Assembly: GCA_002347645.1 (NCBI GenBank)
Contig: DDYF01000039.1
Span: 133,380-197,379 of the forward strand
Length of the DNA: 64,000 nt
DNA from: Thermoleophilia bacterium UBA2241
GTDB taxonomy: Bacteria > Actinomycetota > Thermoleophilia > UBA2241
Direction: 5' to 3'
Positions 50,125-59,234 of the stretch are shown here, in pieces; positions within the stretch are counted from its first letter, which is position 1; each line of letters opens with the position of its first letter. The position numbers and the translations under genes are program-made. The notes under the pieces are model-generated. The model worked only from the letters and a program-made list of their open reading frames with translations. It was not told the DNA's origin and did no database searches.

Positions 50125-51018
50125 TCAGGCGCGCCCCACCGCGCCCCCGCCGGACGGCCGGGCCTGCTCGGCCGGGCGCAGGCAGATGTACTTCTCGAAC
50201 GCGGCCGTCGAGGGCGTGAACTCGATCAGCGTCTCGCTGCCGTGGAACGGATACCTGCGCTCGACCGTGACGGCGTCGTCCTCGAGGGTGATGACGTTGT
50301 AGCAGGGGCGCGTGGTGCCGCGCAGGCGCAGCGAGCAGCAGGTGCCGGCGTTCACCACGAAGAGGCTCTCGAGCCGCCACGCGTACGGCACGTGCTTGTG
50401 GCCCGAGAGCACCAGATTGACCCCGCACTCCTGGAGCACCTCGAGGACGTCACCGGCGTCGTACACCATGTTGCGTTCGCGCCCCGTTCCCGGGATCGGC
50501 AGCAGGTGATGATGGAGCATGAGGAGCCGAAAGCGCGCCGGCGCAGCGAACTCGTCGAGCAGCCAGTCGTAGCGCGCGCGTCCGATCTGTCCCACATCCA
50601 GGTCGGGTTCGCTGGAGTCGACGGCGACGACGGTGACGTCCTGGTGACTGAGGGAGCGCGAGCGCGGCCCGAACAGCTCCTCGAAGTGCACGTAGCCCAC
50701 GTTGCGTGCGTCGTGGTTGCCCGGGACCACGACGAGCCGCGGGCAGGAGATGCGTTCCAGATACTCTCGCGCCGCCATGTAGTCCTGGCGGAATCCCATC
50801 TCGGTGAGGTCGCCCGTGCAGAGGACCAGATCAGGCTGGAGCTCGTTGAGCTCGATGACGGTCCTGTCCATGAGGCTCGGCACGAAGTACGGCGAGCCCG
50901 CGTGGAGGTCCGAGATATGAGCCACCGTCAGCCGCGGTCGGGCGGCCGCAGGGGTGGTCCCTGCCTCGGCCGCCGTCGTCGCTGCCGCCCTCCCCACCGC
51001 CTCGGGTGTCGCGGTCAC
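50125..51018 (-). CDS. Calcineurin-like metallophosphoesterase (CpdA/Icc type)
   Basis: A 297-residue binuclear metallophosphoesterase. All motifs are present: HISDLHAG, CTGDLTEMG, VVPGNHDARN, LMLHHHLLPI and LSGHKHVPYA. It is closest in layout to the cyclic-nucleotide phosphodiesterase CpdA/Icc group; substrate unproven. The first 28 residues are Ala/Thr-rich and outside the fold. Lies between the glycosidase gene and cDPG synthase, with short gaps, so it may belong to one operon. Confidence 0.88.
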   Translation of the reverse strand: MTATPEAVGRAAATTAAEAGTTPAAARPRLTVAHISDLHAGSPYFVPSLMDRTVIELNELQPDLVLCTGDLTEMGFRQDYMAAREYLERISCPRLVVVPGNHDARNVGYVHFEELFGPRSRSLSHQDVTVVAVDSSEPDLDVGQIGRARYDWLLDEFAAPARFRLLMLHHHLLPIPGTGRERNMVYDAGDVLEVLQECGVNLVLSGHKHVPYAWRLESLFVVNAGTCCSLRLRGTTRPCYNVITLEDDAVTVERRYPFHGSETLIEFTPSTAAFEKYICLRPAEQARPSGGGAVGRA

Positions 51019-51034
51019 GTCTCCCCCTTTGCCG

Positions 51035-53236
51035 TCACTCTACAACGACGATCCGCCCCGGGCCCTTCTTGTCGCGTACCGAGAAGCCGGTCTGCCCGCC
51101 GCTGCGGCGGAACAGCAGGTCCATCGTCGTCCGCCCGATCTGCAGGTTGCGCAGGCCGAGCTGGCCGATCCACTTGGGCAGCACCGGGTCGTGCACGTAC
51201 ACGACGTTCTCGTCGGCCTGCGCATAGATCCCCAGCATCGACTGCAGGACCAGGAACGCAGCTCCGCTCGCCGCGGCGTGCGGCCAGCACGCCATGGGAA
51301 ACGAGACCGGACGCGGGCTGGACTGGCGGCTGAACCCGCAGAACAGCTCCGGCAGGCGTGTGTGCTCGTAGGTCAGCGCGGCCTCGAAGAGGCCGAGTGC
51401 CAGCCGGTTCGATTCCTGCGCGTACCCGTGCTTCTTGAGGCCGTTCGCGGCGATCGCCGTGTCGAACGGCCACACGCCCCCGTTGTAGAAGCTCATCGGG
51501 TTGTACGCCGGGCTCGATTCGCTCAGCGTGCGCACGCCCCAGCCGCTGAACAGGTCGGGGGCGAGCAGGCGCTTCGCCACCGCCTCGACGTGCTCGTCGG
51601 CGACGATCCGCGACCACAGGCAGTGACCGATGGTCGAGCACACAGTCTTGACCTGGCGCTTCTCGCCGTCGAGGGCCATGGCGAAGAACTCCTCGTCGTC
51701 CATCCAGAAGCGCTCGTTGAAGCGGTGCTTGAGGTCGCGGGCTTCCTCAGCCATGCGCTCCGAGCGCTCGACGTCGCCGAGCTGCCCGTAGAGTGCCGCC
51801 AGGCGGCGCTTCGCGTAGTAGACGTAGCCCTGCACCTCGGCGAGCGCGATCGGCCCGCGGGCGAGCGAGCCGTCGGCGTGGACGACCGCCTCGCCGGCGT
51901 CGCGCCAGCCCTGGTTCAACAGGCCCGCGCGGGAGCGCCGCTCGTACTCGACGAAGCCGTCGCCGTCGGCGTCGCCGTCCACCGCCAGCCACCTGACCGC
52001 GGCTTCCACGGCCTCGTGGAGAAGGTCGAAGCCGTCGAGGTCGCCGGTCCACATCGTCAGCTCGCAGACACCCAGCATCCAGAGCGGCGTCGTGTCGACC
52101 GCGCCGAAGTATGGCGTGTGCGGGATGGCACGCAGGTGGGCCAGCTCGCCGCGCCGCAGCTCGTGCATGATCTTGCCGGGCTGCTCCTCGCGATAGGCCG
52201 AGTTGACGCGGCCCTGGCGGCGCGCGAGGTAGCGCACCGCCGCCCGCAGCGGGCGCAGGTCGAGCAGAAGCGTCTCGAGCCCAACGATGAGCATGGCGCG
52301 GCCGAACGGCGCCACGAACCAGGGGACGCCGGAGAGCGGCACGCGTCCGTCCTCCGACGGCATCGTGAGGATGCGGAGATCTTCCTGCGCGCGTCGGAGC
52401 ACCGCGTTCAGCTGCTCGTTGTCGGTGTGGATGTCGGTCGCCTCCGCGGCCCAGCGTTCGTGCTCGCGGCGCACGGCGCCGAGCGCGTCGTTCAGGTCGG
52501 CACCGAGCTCCGGGTCGGCGACGGAGGCGGGCGGGGACGGCGCGTCGGGTGACACGACGACGGCGAAGCGCACGACGGCGCGCTCGCCGGGGGCGAGCCG
52601 CAGGCGATAGCGCGCCCGGCCGCTGCGGATCGACGCGGGCGGGTCGGTGAACGTGACCACGGTCGAACGCTCGACCCCGTCGAGGCCGTCGTAGGCGAAG
52701 GTCAGGGTCGCGCCGCCGGGGGCCGGCGGCCGCAAGCGGCCGCGCCGCCGGCGGCGGAGCCCGCGGATCTCGAAGAGGTCGGCGAAGTCGGCCTCGAACT
52801 GCAGGTCAAGGGTGAGCTCGACGGCCTGGCGGTGGTGGTTCCGCACGCGCACCAGCTCGTACAGCTTGTCGGCGAGGACCCTGGTGCGCCGCACGTGCAC
52901 CGCGGCCTGCGGCACGACCCGGCCGTCGGGGCCGCGCAACTCGAGGTTCGTGAGCTCGACCGTCTGGCTGTAACCTCGGTCCGCCGATGAGGTGAGGACG
53001 ACGGGCGGACGGCCGCCGAGCACCAGTTCCATACGGCTCAGGTGACGCGTGTCGCGGTGGTACAGACCCAGCACCGAGTCGTCGCCCCCGGGGGCGTGGC
53101 CGAGCTGATCCGTGTACAGAAGGAGCTCGCCCTCCATCGCGACGAGCCGCGTGGCGCGACCGGCGCTCATGACGTAGCGCTCGGCAGTCGTCGTCACCGG
53201 CGCCTCGCGCTGGGTACCCCTGGGCTGGTCGGTCAC
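51035..53236 (-). CDS. Glycogen-debranching-type amylo-alpha-1,6-glucosidase
   Basis: A 733-residue protein with an N-terminal bacterial-type debranching domain (LGLYHRDTRHLSRMELVLGG; LELRGPDGRVVPQAAVHVRR) and a C-terminal (alpha/alpha)6 barrel of the GDE/GH15-like kind: VPWFVAPFGRAMLIVGLETL, REEQPGKIMHELRRGELAHL, FGAVDTTPLWMLGVCELTMW, GLLNQGWRDAGEAVVHADGS, SFYNGGVWPFDTAIAANGLK. Likely acid residues are in QGWRDAGE and TPLW regions. It probably trims stored or solute glucans. GTG 53236 is a best guess; a GTG 17 codons on is possible. The open frame upstream is not conserved. Confidence 0.82.
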   Translation of the reverse strand: MTDQPRGTQREAPVTTTAERYVMSAGRATRLVAMEGELLLYTDQLGHAPGGDDSVLGLYHRDTRHLSRMELVLGGRPPVVLTSSADRGYSQTVELTNLELRGPDGRVVPQAAVHVRRTRVLADKLYELVRVRNHHRQAVELTLDLQFEADFADLFEIRGLRRRRRGRLRPPAPGGATLTFAYDGLDGVERSTVVTFTDPPASIRSGRARYRLRLAPGERAVVRFAVVVSPDAPSPPASVADPELGADLNDALGAVRREHERWAAEATDIHTDNEQLNAVLRRAQEDLRILTMPSEDGRVPLSGVPWFVAPFGRAMLIVGLETLLLDLRPLRAAVRYLARRQGRVNSAYREEQPGKIMHELRRGELAHLRAIPHTPYFGAVDTTPLWMLGVCELTMWTGDLDGFDLLHEAVEAAVRWLAVDGDADGDGFVEYERRSRAGLLNQGWRDAGEAVVHADGSLARGPIALAEVQGYVYYAKRRLAALYGQLGDVERSERMAEEARDLKHRFNERFWMDDEEFFAMALDGEKRQVKTVCSTIGHCLWSRIVADEHVEAVAKRLLAPDLFSGWGVRTLSESSPAYNPMSFYNGGVWPFDTAIAANGLKKHGYAQESNRLALGLFEAALTYEHTRLPELFCGFSRQSSPRPVSFPMACWPHAAASGAAFLVLQSMLGIYAQADENVVYVHDPVLPKWIGQLGLRNLQIGRTTMDLLFRRSGGQTGFSVRDKKGPGRIVVVE

Positions 53237-53274
53237 CGGGCGGCCCTCGGCATCGTGAGCAAGATGCGCGTTCC

Positions 53275-54450
53275 TTACCCCGTCGCCGCCAGGAACATCC
53301 GCATGAGCGCGGGTCCGTCCTGGAAGAAGACGCCGCTGTGCTCCGCGTCGAGCTCGGTGAACGCCGGGGTCCGCGGCGCCGAGGCGGGCGGGCGCCCGCC
53401 GAGGCGCGCGAACACGAACGGCACCGGCCCGTCTGCGTGCGTCCGCGTCCGTAACGGCGTGAGGTGATCGGGCAAGACGAGGATGGCGCCGTCGGACAGC
53501 CCGTCGACGAGCGGCGCGAGGACGTCGCGGTCCACGCGCTCGATGGCTCTGATCTTCTCCGCGAGGCTGCCCATGTGCGCGGCCTCGTCCGGGGCCTCGA
53601 CGTGCACCCAGACGAGGTCGTGGTCGCGGAGCGCCTCGAGGGCGGCGCGCGCCTTGGCGCCGTAGTCGGTGTCGAGGTCCCCGGTCGCGCCGGGGACGTC
53701 GACGACGTCGAACCCGGCGTACCGGCCGATCCCGCGCACGAGGTCGACGGCGCCGACGACGGCGCCGCGCAGGCCGTAAAGGTCCGCGAAGCGCGGCAGG
53801 CGCGGCGCCCTGCCCTCGCCCCAGAACCACGCGTTGGTCGCCGGGCGCACGCCGGCCAGGACCTCGTCGGCCCGGCGCTGCAACTCGGTGAGCCGCTGGG
53901 CCGACGGCCCGGCGGTCTGACCGGCCTGCTCGCCGGGCAGGTGGCCGGCGACGGGCCGGTCGAGGATGTCGTGCGGCGGCGTGCACGGGACGAGCGCGCC
54001 GCCGCGCCAGACGAGCAGCCCGCGGTAGGTCACCCCGGCGTGGAACTCGAAGCCCTCGCCGTCGAGCGCATCGCTGAGCGCCGCGAAGCAGCGATGCGCC
54101 TCGTCGGTGCCGATGTGGCCGGCGGTGTTGTCCTTCATGACGCCGCCGCTCACAGTGACGAGATTGCAGCGGTACGAGACGTCGTCCGGGCCGAGGTCGA
54201 CGATATTGACCGCCTCGAGAGGGCTGCGGCCGCTGTACACGGTCGCGGCGTCGTAGCCGAGCACCGAAAGGTTGCCCACGTCGCTGCCCGGCGGCAAGCC
54301 GGCGGGCACGGTGCGGACGCGTCCCACAGTGCCCGCCCGCGCCAAGGCGTCCATCGCCGGCGTCGCGGCGGCAGCGAGAGGGGTACGGCCACCCAACTCG
54401 GCGAGCGGCTCGTCGGCCATCCCGTCGGGCACCAGCAGCACGCGCTTCAC
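53275..54450 (-). CDS. apgM: ApgM-type phosphoglycerate mutase (or homoserine kinase-like)
   Basis: A 391-residue cofactor-independent phosphoglycerate mutase of the archaeal family in the alkaline-phosphatase fold. The metal site begins VLLVPDGMADEP, nucleophile Ser56 lies in PPGSDVGNLSVLGYD, and later metal ligands are in VHVEAPDEAAHMGSLAEKIR, ILVLPDHLTPLRTRTHADGP and TELDAEHSG. It interconverts 3-PG and 2-PG. Next to hom, such proteins have also been suggested as homoserine kinases; the window holds no thrB, so that remains possible. It could also supply 2-PG to the cDPG genes nearby. Confidence 0.85.
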   Translation of the reverse strand: MKRVLLVPDGMADEPLAELGGRTPLAAAATPAMDALARAGTVGRVRTVPAGLPPGSDVGNLSVLGYDAATVYSGRSPLEAVNIVDLGPDDVSYRCNLVTVSGGVMKDNTAGHIGTDEAHRCFAALSDALDGEGFEFHAGVTYRGLLVWRGGALVPCTPPHDILDRPVAGHLPGEQAGQTAGPSAQRLTELQRRADEVLAGVRPATNAWFWGEGRAPRLPRFADLYGLRGAVVGAVDLVRGIGRYAGFDVVDVPGATGDLDTDYGAKARAALEALRDHDLVWVHVEAPDEAAHMGSLAEKIRAIERVDRDVLAPLVDGLSDGAILVLPDHLTPLRTRTHADGPVPFVFARLGGRPPASAPRTPAFTELDAEHSGVFFQDGPALMRMFLAATG

Positions 54451-54555
54451 GACGCCATCTCCACTTGCCGCCTCATGCCGCCGGTGGCCTCCGCCTCTCG
54501 CCGCGTCCCGCGGCTGCTTCCTGCGCCCGCTGTCCCGCGCCGCACCGCCGCGTCG

Positions 54556-55755
54556 TCAGCTCCCAGCACCGAGCACGAGCATGGGCTGCAGCTCGAAGCT
54601 CGCGTACGTCGGACGGTAGCGCTCGGTGTCGTAGAACTTCTCGACGTCGACGAGCTTCTTGGAGGCGACTACGGTGTCGATGGGCACCGAGTCGTAGCGC
54701 CCGTTCCGCAGCGCGACCATCCGGCCGTCGTCGCCGCGCTGCAGCAGGTCCACGGCAAGGTTGCCGAACGCCATGGGGACGATGGAGTCGAGCATGTCGG
54801 GATCGCCGCTGCGCACCGTGTAGCCCAGGTCCATCGTGATCATGTCGATCTTGCGCCCGTCGTTGTACGCCGGGGCACGCTCCTTGACCAGGGCGCTCAC
54901 CTGGTCGCCGATACCGCCCAGCTTGGCGTGCCCGTACTGGTCCTTCTCGGCGCCTTTGAAGTGCATCTCGCCGCCCTCGAAGGTCGCGCCCTCGCTGACC
55001 AGGCACACTGAGTACTTGTCCGAGTTCTGCGCGCGGTCCTCGACGAGGATCTCGGTCAGCTTGTCGATGTCGAACTTCCACTCGGGGATGACGCAGCGGT
55101 GCGCCGCGCCGGCGATCGTCGGCAGGAGGGCGGTGAACCCGGCGTAGCGGCCGAAGACCTCGACGATCATGATGCGCTCGTGCGACGCAGCCGAGGTGCG
55201 CAACTGGTTGACGACGTTGACGGTGCGCGTCACGCAGGTACCGAAACCGATGCAGTAGTCGGTGCCGGGCACGTCGTTGTCCATCGTCTTCGGGATGGCC
55301 ACCAGGGGGACCCCCCGGTGGCCGAGCTCGACGCCGTAGCTGAGCGTGTCGTCACCGCCTATCGGGATCAGGTAGTCGACGCCCAGGAAGTCGAGGTTGG
55401 CGATGACCTCGTCGGTGAGGTCGTTCTTCTCGGCCTTGTACTTGCCGTGTAGGTGCGCCGGCACGTCCTTCTTCGGCACGGCGCTGGGCCGCGTGCGCGA
55501 CGAGTGCAGGAAGGTCCCGCCCGTGCGCGCGTAGTGGTTCACGATCTCCTTGTCGAGCGGCAGCACGCACTCGCTGTTGTCGGCCTTCTCGTCGCGCACG
55601 ATGTCGACGAGTCCGGCCCAGCCGCGACGTATGCCGATCACGTCGTAGCCGTCGCGGACGGCGCGCACCGTCACGGCGCGGATCGCCGGGTTGAGGCCGG
55701 GGACGTCGCCGCCGCCGGTCAGGATGCCGATCCGCCCTTTCTTGCCTTTTCTCAT
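54556..55755 (-). CDS. pfp: Phosphofructokinase with PPi-type active-site residues
   Basis: A 399-residue PFK-A family enzyme. N-terminus IGILTGGGDVPGLNPAIRAV; GGDDT at residues 133-137 and PKTMDND with Lys156. In this family GGDG with PGTIDND marks ATP enzymes, whereas Asp in GGDD and Lys in PKT(I/M)DND mark PPi-dependent ones, so PPi is the predicted donor. IVEVFGRYAGFTALLPTIAG and ITMDLGYTVRSGDPD are further conserved segments. ATG 55755 lies 8 nt after the hom stop. With PPDK at 34099 it makes the central pathway PPi-linked. Confidence 0.9.
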   Translation of the reverse strand: MRKGKKGRIGILTGGGDVPGLNPAIRAVTVRAVRDGYDVIGIRRGWAGLVDIVRDEKADNSECVLPLDKEIVNHYARTGGTFLHSSRTRPSAVPKKDVPAHLHGKYKAEKNDLTDEVIANLDFLGVDYLIPIGGDDTLSYGVELGHRGVPLVAIPKTMDNDVPGTDYCIGFGTCVTRTVNVVNQLRTSAASHERIMIVEVFGRYAGFTALLPTIAGAAHRCVIPEWKFDIDKLTEILVEDRAQNSDKYSVCLVSEGATFEGGEMHFKGAEKDQYGHAKLGGIGDQVSALVKERAPAYNDGRKIDMITMDLGYTVRSGDPDMLDSIVPMAFGNLAVDLLQRGDDGRMVALRNGRYDSVPIDTVVASKKLVDVEKFYDTERYRPTYASFELQPMLVLGAGS

Positions 55756-55763
55756 GTCACCCC

Positions 55764-57032
55764 CTATTCCTCGACCCTGACGACGCTCGGCTCGCCCTGG
55801 ACCTCGTCCAGGCCGCTGAGTCGCTCGAGGGCGGCGAAGAACCGCGCCTCGCGTGCGGGATGGAGCAGGAAGACGAGCTCGGCCGCGTCGCCGCCGCCCT
55901 CTTGCACCATCGAGCGGATGCTCACGTCCTGCTCCCCGAACACGGCGGCGACGCGCGCCAGCACGCCGGGCCGGTCGACCACGTGGAGGCGCAGGTAGAA
56001 GCGCGAGACCACGTCGGCGGACGGGAAGAAGGGCAGGTCTTTGTAGCACAGGCAGTTCTTCGTGAAGCTCCCCGCGGCTGTGTTCACGACCGAGATCACG
56101 TCGCCGATCACCGCCGAGGCGGTCGGCACGCTTCCCGCCCCGGGCCCGTACAGCATGATCTTGTCGAACGCCTCGCTCTCGAGGAACACCGCGTTGTACG
56201 CCCCCGACACGCCGGCGAGCGGGTGCGCGGCCGGCAGGAAGGCCGGATAGACGCGCACGTTCATGGCGCCGTCGATCAGGCGCGCGACCCCGAGGAGCTT
56301 GCAGACCAAGCCGAGGCGGCGGCCGTGCGCGATGTCGACGGCCGTGATGCGCTCGATGCCTTCGTGCGCGACGCCGCCGAGCGTGACGCGGCTGTGAAAG
56401 GCGATCGAGGACATGATCGCCATCTTGGCAGCCGCGTCCTTGCCGGTGACGTCGTCCGTCGGGTCCGCCTCGGCGTAGCCCAGACGCTGCGCGTCGGCGA
56501 GCACGTCGGCGTACTCCGCACCCGTCTGCGACATCGCGCTGAGCATGTAGTTCGTCGTGCCGTTGACGATACCGAAGATGGTGCTCACCTCGGCCGCGAC
56601 CAGAGACTCGCGCAGCACCTTGATGATCGGCACGGCGCCGACGGCGCTCGCCTCGAAGCGCAGGTGCACGCCGTTCTGCTCCGCCGTCTCGAGCAGCTCG
56701 GCGCCGTGCTGGCCGAGCAGTTGCTTGTTGGCGGTGACGACGTGCTTGCCGGCGCGCAGGGCGCGGAGCTGGAAGTCGCGCGCCGCGCCCGTCCCGCCGA
56801 TCAGTTCGATGACGACCTGGATGTCGGGGTCGCCGAAGACGTCCTCGACGTCGTGCGTGACGAGCGCCGGGTCGAGCTCCGGGCTGCTGAAGCCTGGCAG
56901 CTCGAGCACCCGGCGCAGCTCGACCCGCCTGCCGGTCGCGAGGCGGATGTCCTCGGCGTTCTTCTTGAGCAGCTTGCCGACCCCGGAGCCCACGGTCCCG
57001 TAGCCCAGCAAGCCGATGCCTATCTTGTCCAC
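55764..57032 (-). CDS. hom: Homoserine dehydrogenase with ACT domain
   Basis: A 422-residue NAD(P)-dependent homoserine dehydrogenase. The nucleotide motif IGLLGYGTVGSGVGKLL opens it, GGTGAARDFQLRALRAGKHV and VTANKQLLGQHGAEL follow, and the catalytic region reads GIVNGTTNYMLSAMSQ with the downstream YAEADPTDDVTGKDAAAKMA. Residues from about 345 form an ACT domain (YLRLHVVDRPGVLARVAAVF; VSIRSMVQEGG), so threonine feedback is likely. GTG 57032. lysA lies 25 nt upstream. Confidence 0.95.
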   Translation of the reverse strand: MDKIGIGLLGYGTVGSGVGKLLKKNAEDIRLATGRRVELRRVLELPGFSSPELDPALVTHDVEDVFGDPDIQVVIELIGGTGAARDFQLRALRAGKHVVTANKQLLGQHGAELLETAEQNGVHLRFEASAVGAVPIIKVLRESLVAAEVSTIFGIVNGTTNYMLSAMSQTGAEYADVLADAQRLGYAEADPTDDVTGKDAAAKMAIMSSIAFHSRVTLGGVAHEGIERITAVDIAHGRRLGLVCKLLGVARLIDGAMNVRVYPAFLPAAHPLAGVSGAYNAVFLESEAFDKIMLYGPGAGSVPTASAVIGDVISVVNTAAGSFTKNCLCYKDLPFFPSADVVSRFYLRLHVVDRPGVLARVAAVFGEQDVSIRSMVQEGGGDAAELVFLLHPAREARFFAALERLSGLDEVQGEPSVVRVEE

Positions 57033-57057
57033 AGCGCCCTCCCGGTATGTGGCGTGG

Positions 57058-58377
57058 TCACTGGTTCAGCGGCCGCTGCAGGCGCAGGACGTCGTCCCAC
57101 GTCTCGCGCGCGATGATCTCGCGCGCACGGCCGTCGCCGACCAGCACCACGGCCGGCCGCGGCTGCCCATTGTAGTTGTTGGCCATCGCGTACCCGTACG
57201 CGCCGGTGCCGGGCGTCACGAGGACGTCCCCGACCTCCGGCGGCGCGATCTTGACGTCGCGGACGAGCACGTCGCCCGACTCGCAGTGCTTGCCGGCCAC
57301 CGTCACGACGACGCTCGGCTCGACCGTCGCCTTGTTGGCGAGCATGGCCTCGTAGCGCGAGTCGTACAGCATAGGGCGGATGTTGTCGCTCATCCCGCCG
57401 TCGACGGCGACGTAGGTGCGCACCCCGGGGATGTCCTTGATCGTGCCGACGGTGTAGGCGGTGACCGCCGCCTTGCCGGCGATCGAGCGGCCCGGCTCGA
57501 CCAGGAGCCTGGGCAGGTCCAGGCCGTGGTCGTGAGCCTGGGCCGCGACGGCCTCGGCCGCGGCGGCGGCGAACTCGGCGATCGACGCGGGGTGGTCCTC
57601 CTCCGTGTAGCGGATGCCGAGGCCCCCGCCGATGTTGAAGAGACAGCAGGCGAACCCGAGGTCGCGCCGCCAGACAGCGAGGGCGTCGAACAGCGACTCG
57701 ACCTCCCGCCTGTACGAGTCGAGCTCGAAGATCTGCGACCCGATATGGGCATGGACGCCGACGAGGTCGAGCGCGCCCGCCTCCCGGACACGCCGGACCG
57801 CCTCGCGTGCGCGACCGTCCTCGATGCCGAAGCCGAACTTGCTGTCGACCTGCCCGGTCTGGACGAAGCTGTGCGTGGTCGGCCGCACGCCCGGGGTGAG
57901 GCGGACGAGGACCTGCTGCCTCACCCCGCGCGCGGCGGCGGCGTGGTCGAGCCGGTCGACCTCCTCGAACGAGTCGACGACGAAGAAGCCGATGCCGGCG
58001 TCGAGCCCCAGGTCGATCTCGGCCGGCGTCTTGTTGTTGCCGTGAAAGTAGATGCGTGCCGGCGGAAAGCCGGCGAGCCGCGCCGCCGCGAGCTCGCCAC
58101 CCGAGGCCACGTCCAGCGAGAGCCCCTCCTCGGCGACGAGCTCGCACATGGCGCGGCACGGGAAGGCCTTGCTCGCGAAGACGACCTCGAAGGGACCTGG
58201 GTACACCGCGAAGGCGTCGAGGTAGGACCTGCACTGGGTGCGCAGGGCGAGCTCGTCGTAGATGAAGAGGGGCGTGCCGAAGGCGCGTGCAAGCGCGACG
58301 ACGTCGCACCCCCCTATCTCGAGGTGGCCGGCGTCGTCGTGGCGGGCGGTCTGGGGGTAGATCAGCGTGTGCGTCAC
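57058..58377 (-). CDS. lysA: Diaminopimelate decarboxylase
   Basis: A 439-residue PLP enzyme making lysine. The PLP-lysine lies in PFEVVFASKAFPCRAMCELV; GLSLDVASGGELAAARLAGF, FHGNNKTPAEID, GVHAHIGSQIFELD, GGGLGIRYTEEDHPAS, EPGRSIAGKAAVTAY and the catalytic Cys segment KHCESGDVLVRD follow. GTG 58377 lies just after a TGATAC element on the minus strand with almost no leader, so the message may be leaderless. It heads lysA-hom-pfp-apgM. Confidence 0.96.
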   Translation of the reverse strand: MTHTLIYPQTARHDDAGHLEIGGCDVVALARAFGTPLFIYDELALRTQCRSYLDAFAVYPGPFEVVFASKAFPCRAMCELVAEEGLSLDVASGGELAAARLAGFPPARIYFHGNNKTPAEIDLGLDAGIGFFVVDSFEEVDRLDHAAAARGVRQQVLVRLTPGVRPTTHSFVQTGQVDSKFGFGIEDGRAREAVRRVREAGALDLVGVHAHIGSQIFELDSYRREVESLFDALAVWRRDLGFACCLFNIGGGLGIRYTEEDHPASIAEFAAAAAEAVAAQAHDHGLDLPRLLVEPGRSIAGKAAVTAYTVGTIKDIPGVRTYVAVDGGMSDNIRPMLYDSRYEAMLANKATVEPSVVVTVAGKHCESGDVLVRDVKIAPPEVGDVLVTPGTGAYGYAMANNYNGQPRPAVVLVGDGRAREIIARETWDDVLRLQRPLNQ

Positions 58378-58378
58378 G

Positions 58379-58401
58379 CGCGCGATAGTATCACTCGCGC
58401 G
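58379..58401. promoter_or_regulatory. Inverted repeat at the lysA start
   Basis: CGCGCGA and TCGCGCG flank nine bases containing GTGATACTA (minus strand). The GATACT could be the -10 of a leaderless lysA transcript, with the inverted repeat as an operator around it. The divergent SDR operon begins 114 nt away. Evidence is limited to position and symmetry. Confidence 0.3.
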
Positions 58402-58514
58402 AAGCTCGCCTCACGCGGCGCGGACGGCCGCGCGTCGCGGCGCCAGCGCGCGTCGCGGCGATCGCGGGCGGGCCGCCAAGGACGACCGGGCCGAGCGGGC
58501 CCGATGGGGACGCG

Positions 58515-59234
58515 ATGACCCTGAAGGACAAGACCGTGTTCGTGGCAGGAGGCGGCGAGGGCGTCTGGCCGGCGATCGCCCGGCGCCTCGCCGCCGACGG
58601 AGCCGGCGTCGTCGTGTGCACCCCCGACGACGAGCGGGCCCGGCAGGTCGAGGCGGACCTCGAGGCCACCGGCGCCCCCGCCTACGGCATCGCCGCCGAT
58701 CCTGCGCGCCCGCGCGAGGTCGAGGCCGCGCTCGGCGAGCTGCTGCGGGTGTTCGGGCGGCTGGACGTGGCCGTGGCCGACCTTACGGCGCCGCCGCCCG
58801 GCGGCCTGCTGGGCCTCGACGAGGCGGCCTTCGAGGCCGCGCTGGTCGCCGATCTGCGGACGGCGTTCGGCGTTGCCCAGCGCGCCGCCCGCCTCATGGT
58901 CGCGCGCGGCCGGGGCGGCAGCATCGTGCTGGTCGCCGACTCGCTGGTCGACGGCGAGGACGGGGGGCGCAGCCTCACCGGCGACGCCTGCGGCGGCGCC
59001 CTCGAGCGCATGACCCGGGCCATGGCACACGAGCTCGGGCCGCACGACGTGCGCGTGAACCTCGTGCGTGCCCAGACGGGCCCTGCCCACGAGCCTCTGC
59101 CCCCGTTCCCGCTCGGGCGCCCGGCACGGCCCGAGGAGGTCGCCGCCGCCGTCGCCTACCTTGCCGGCGACGGCGCCTCGTACGTCAGCGGCGCGACGCT
59201 GGTCGTCGACTGCGGTCTGGAGGCCGTCAGATGA
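58515..59234 (+). CDS. SDR-fold protein without catalytic Tyr/Lys
   Basis: A 239-residue short-chain dehydrogenase-like protein. The Rossmann start is altered: VFVAGGGEGVWPAIARRLAA in place of TGGxxGIG. The active-site region reads VLVADSLVDGEDGGRSLTGD then ACGGALERMTRAMAHELG, where a normal SDR (including its neighbour) has YxxxK; both residues are missing. The C-terminal part (PARPEEVAAAVAYLAGDGAS; SGATLVVDCGL) is normal. It is coupled to an intact SDR by ATGA. It may be a structural or regulatory partner in a heteromer, as with FabG-like pseudoenzyme subunits. Confidence 0.75.
   Translation: MTLKDKTVFVAGGGEGVWPAIARRLAADGAGVVVCTPDDERARQVEADLEATGAPAYGIAADPARPREVEAALGELLRVFGRLDVAVADLTAPPPGGLLGLDEAAFEAALVADLRTAFGVAQRAARLMVARGRGGSIVLVADSLVDGEDGGRSLTGDACGGALERMTRAMAHELGPHDVRVNLVRAQTGPAHEPLPPFPLGRPARPEEVAAAVAYLAGDGASYVSGATLVVDCGLEAVR

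Noticed and set aside
57033..57057. Riboswitch or T-box before hom/lysA and glyQ
   Set aside because: Leaders are too short: 25 nt at hom, almost none at lysA, under 100 nt at glyQ. No conserved T-box or lysine-switch elements are visible.
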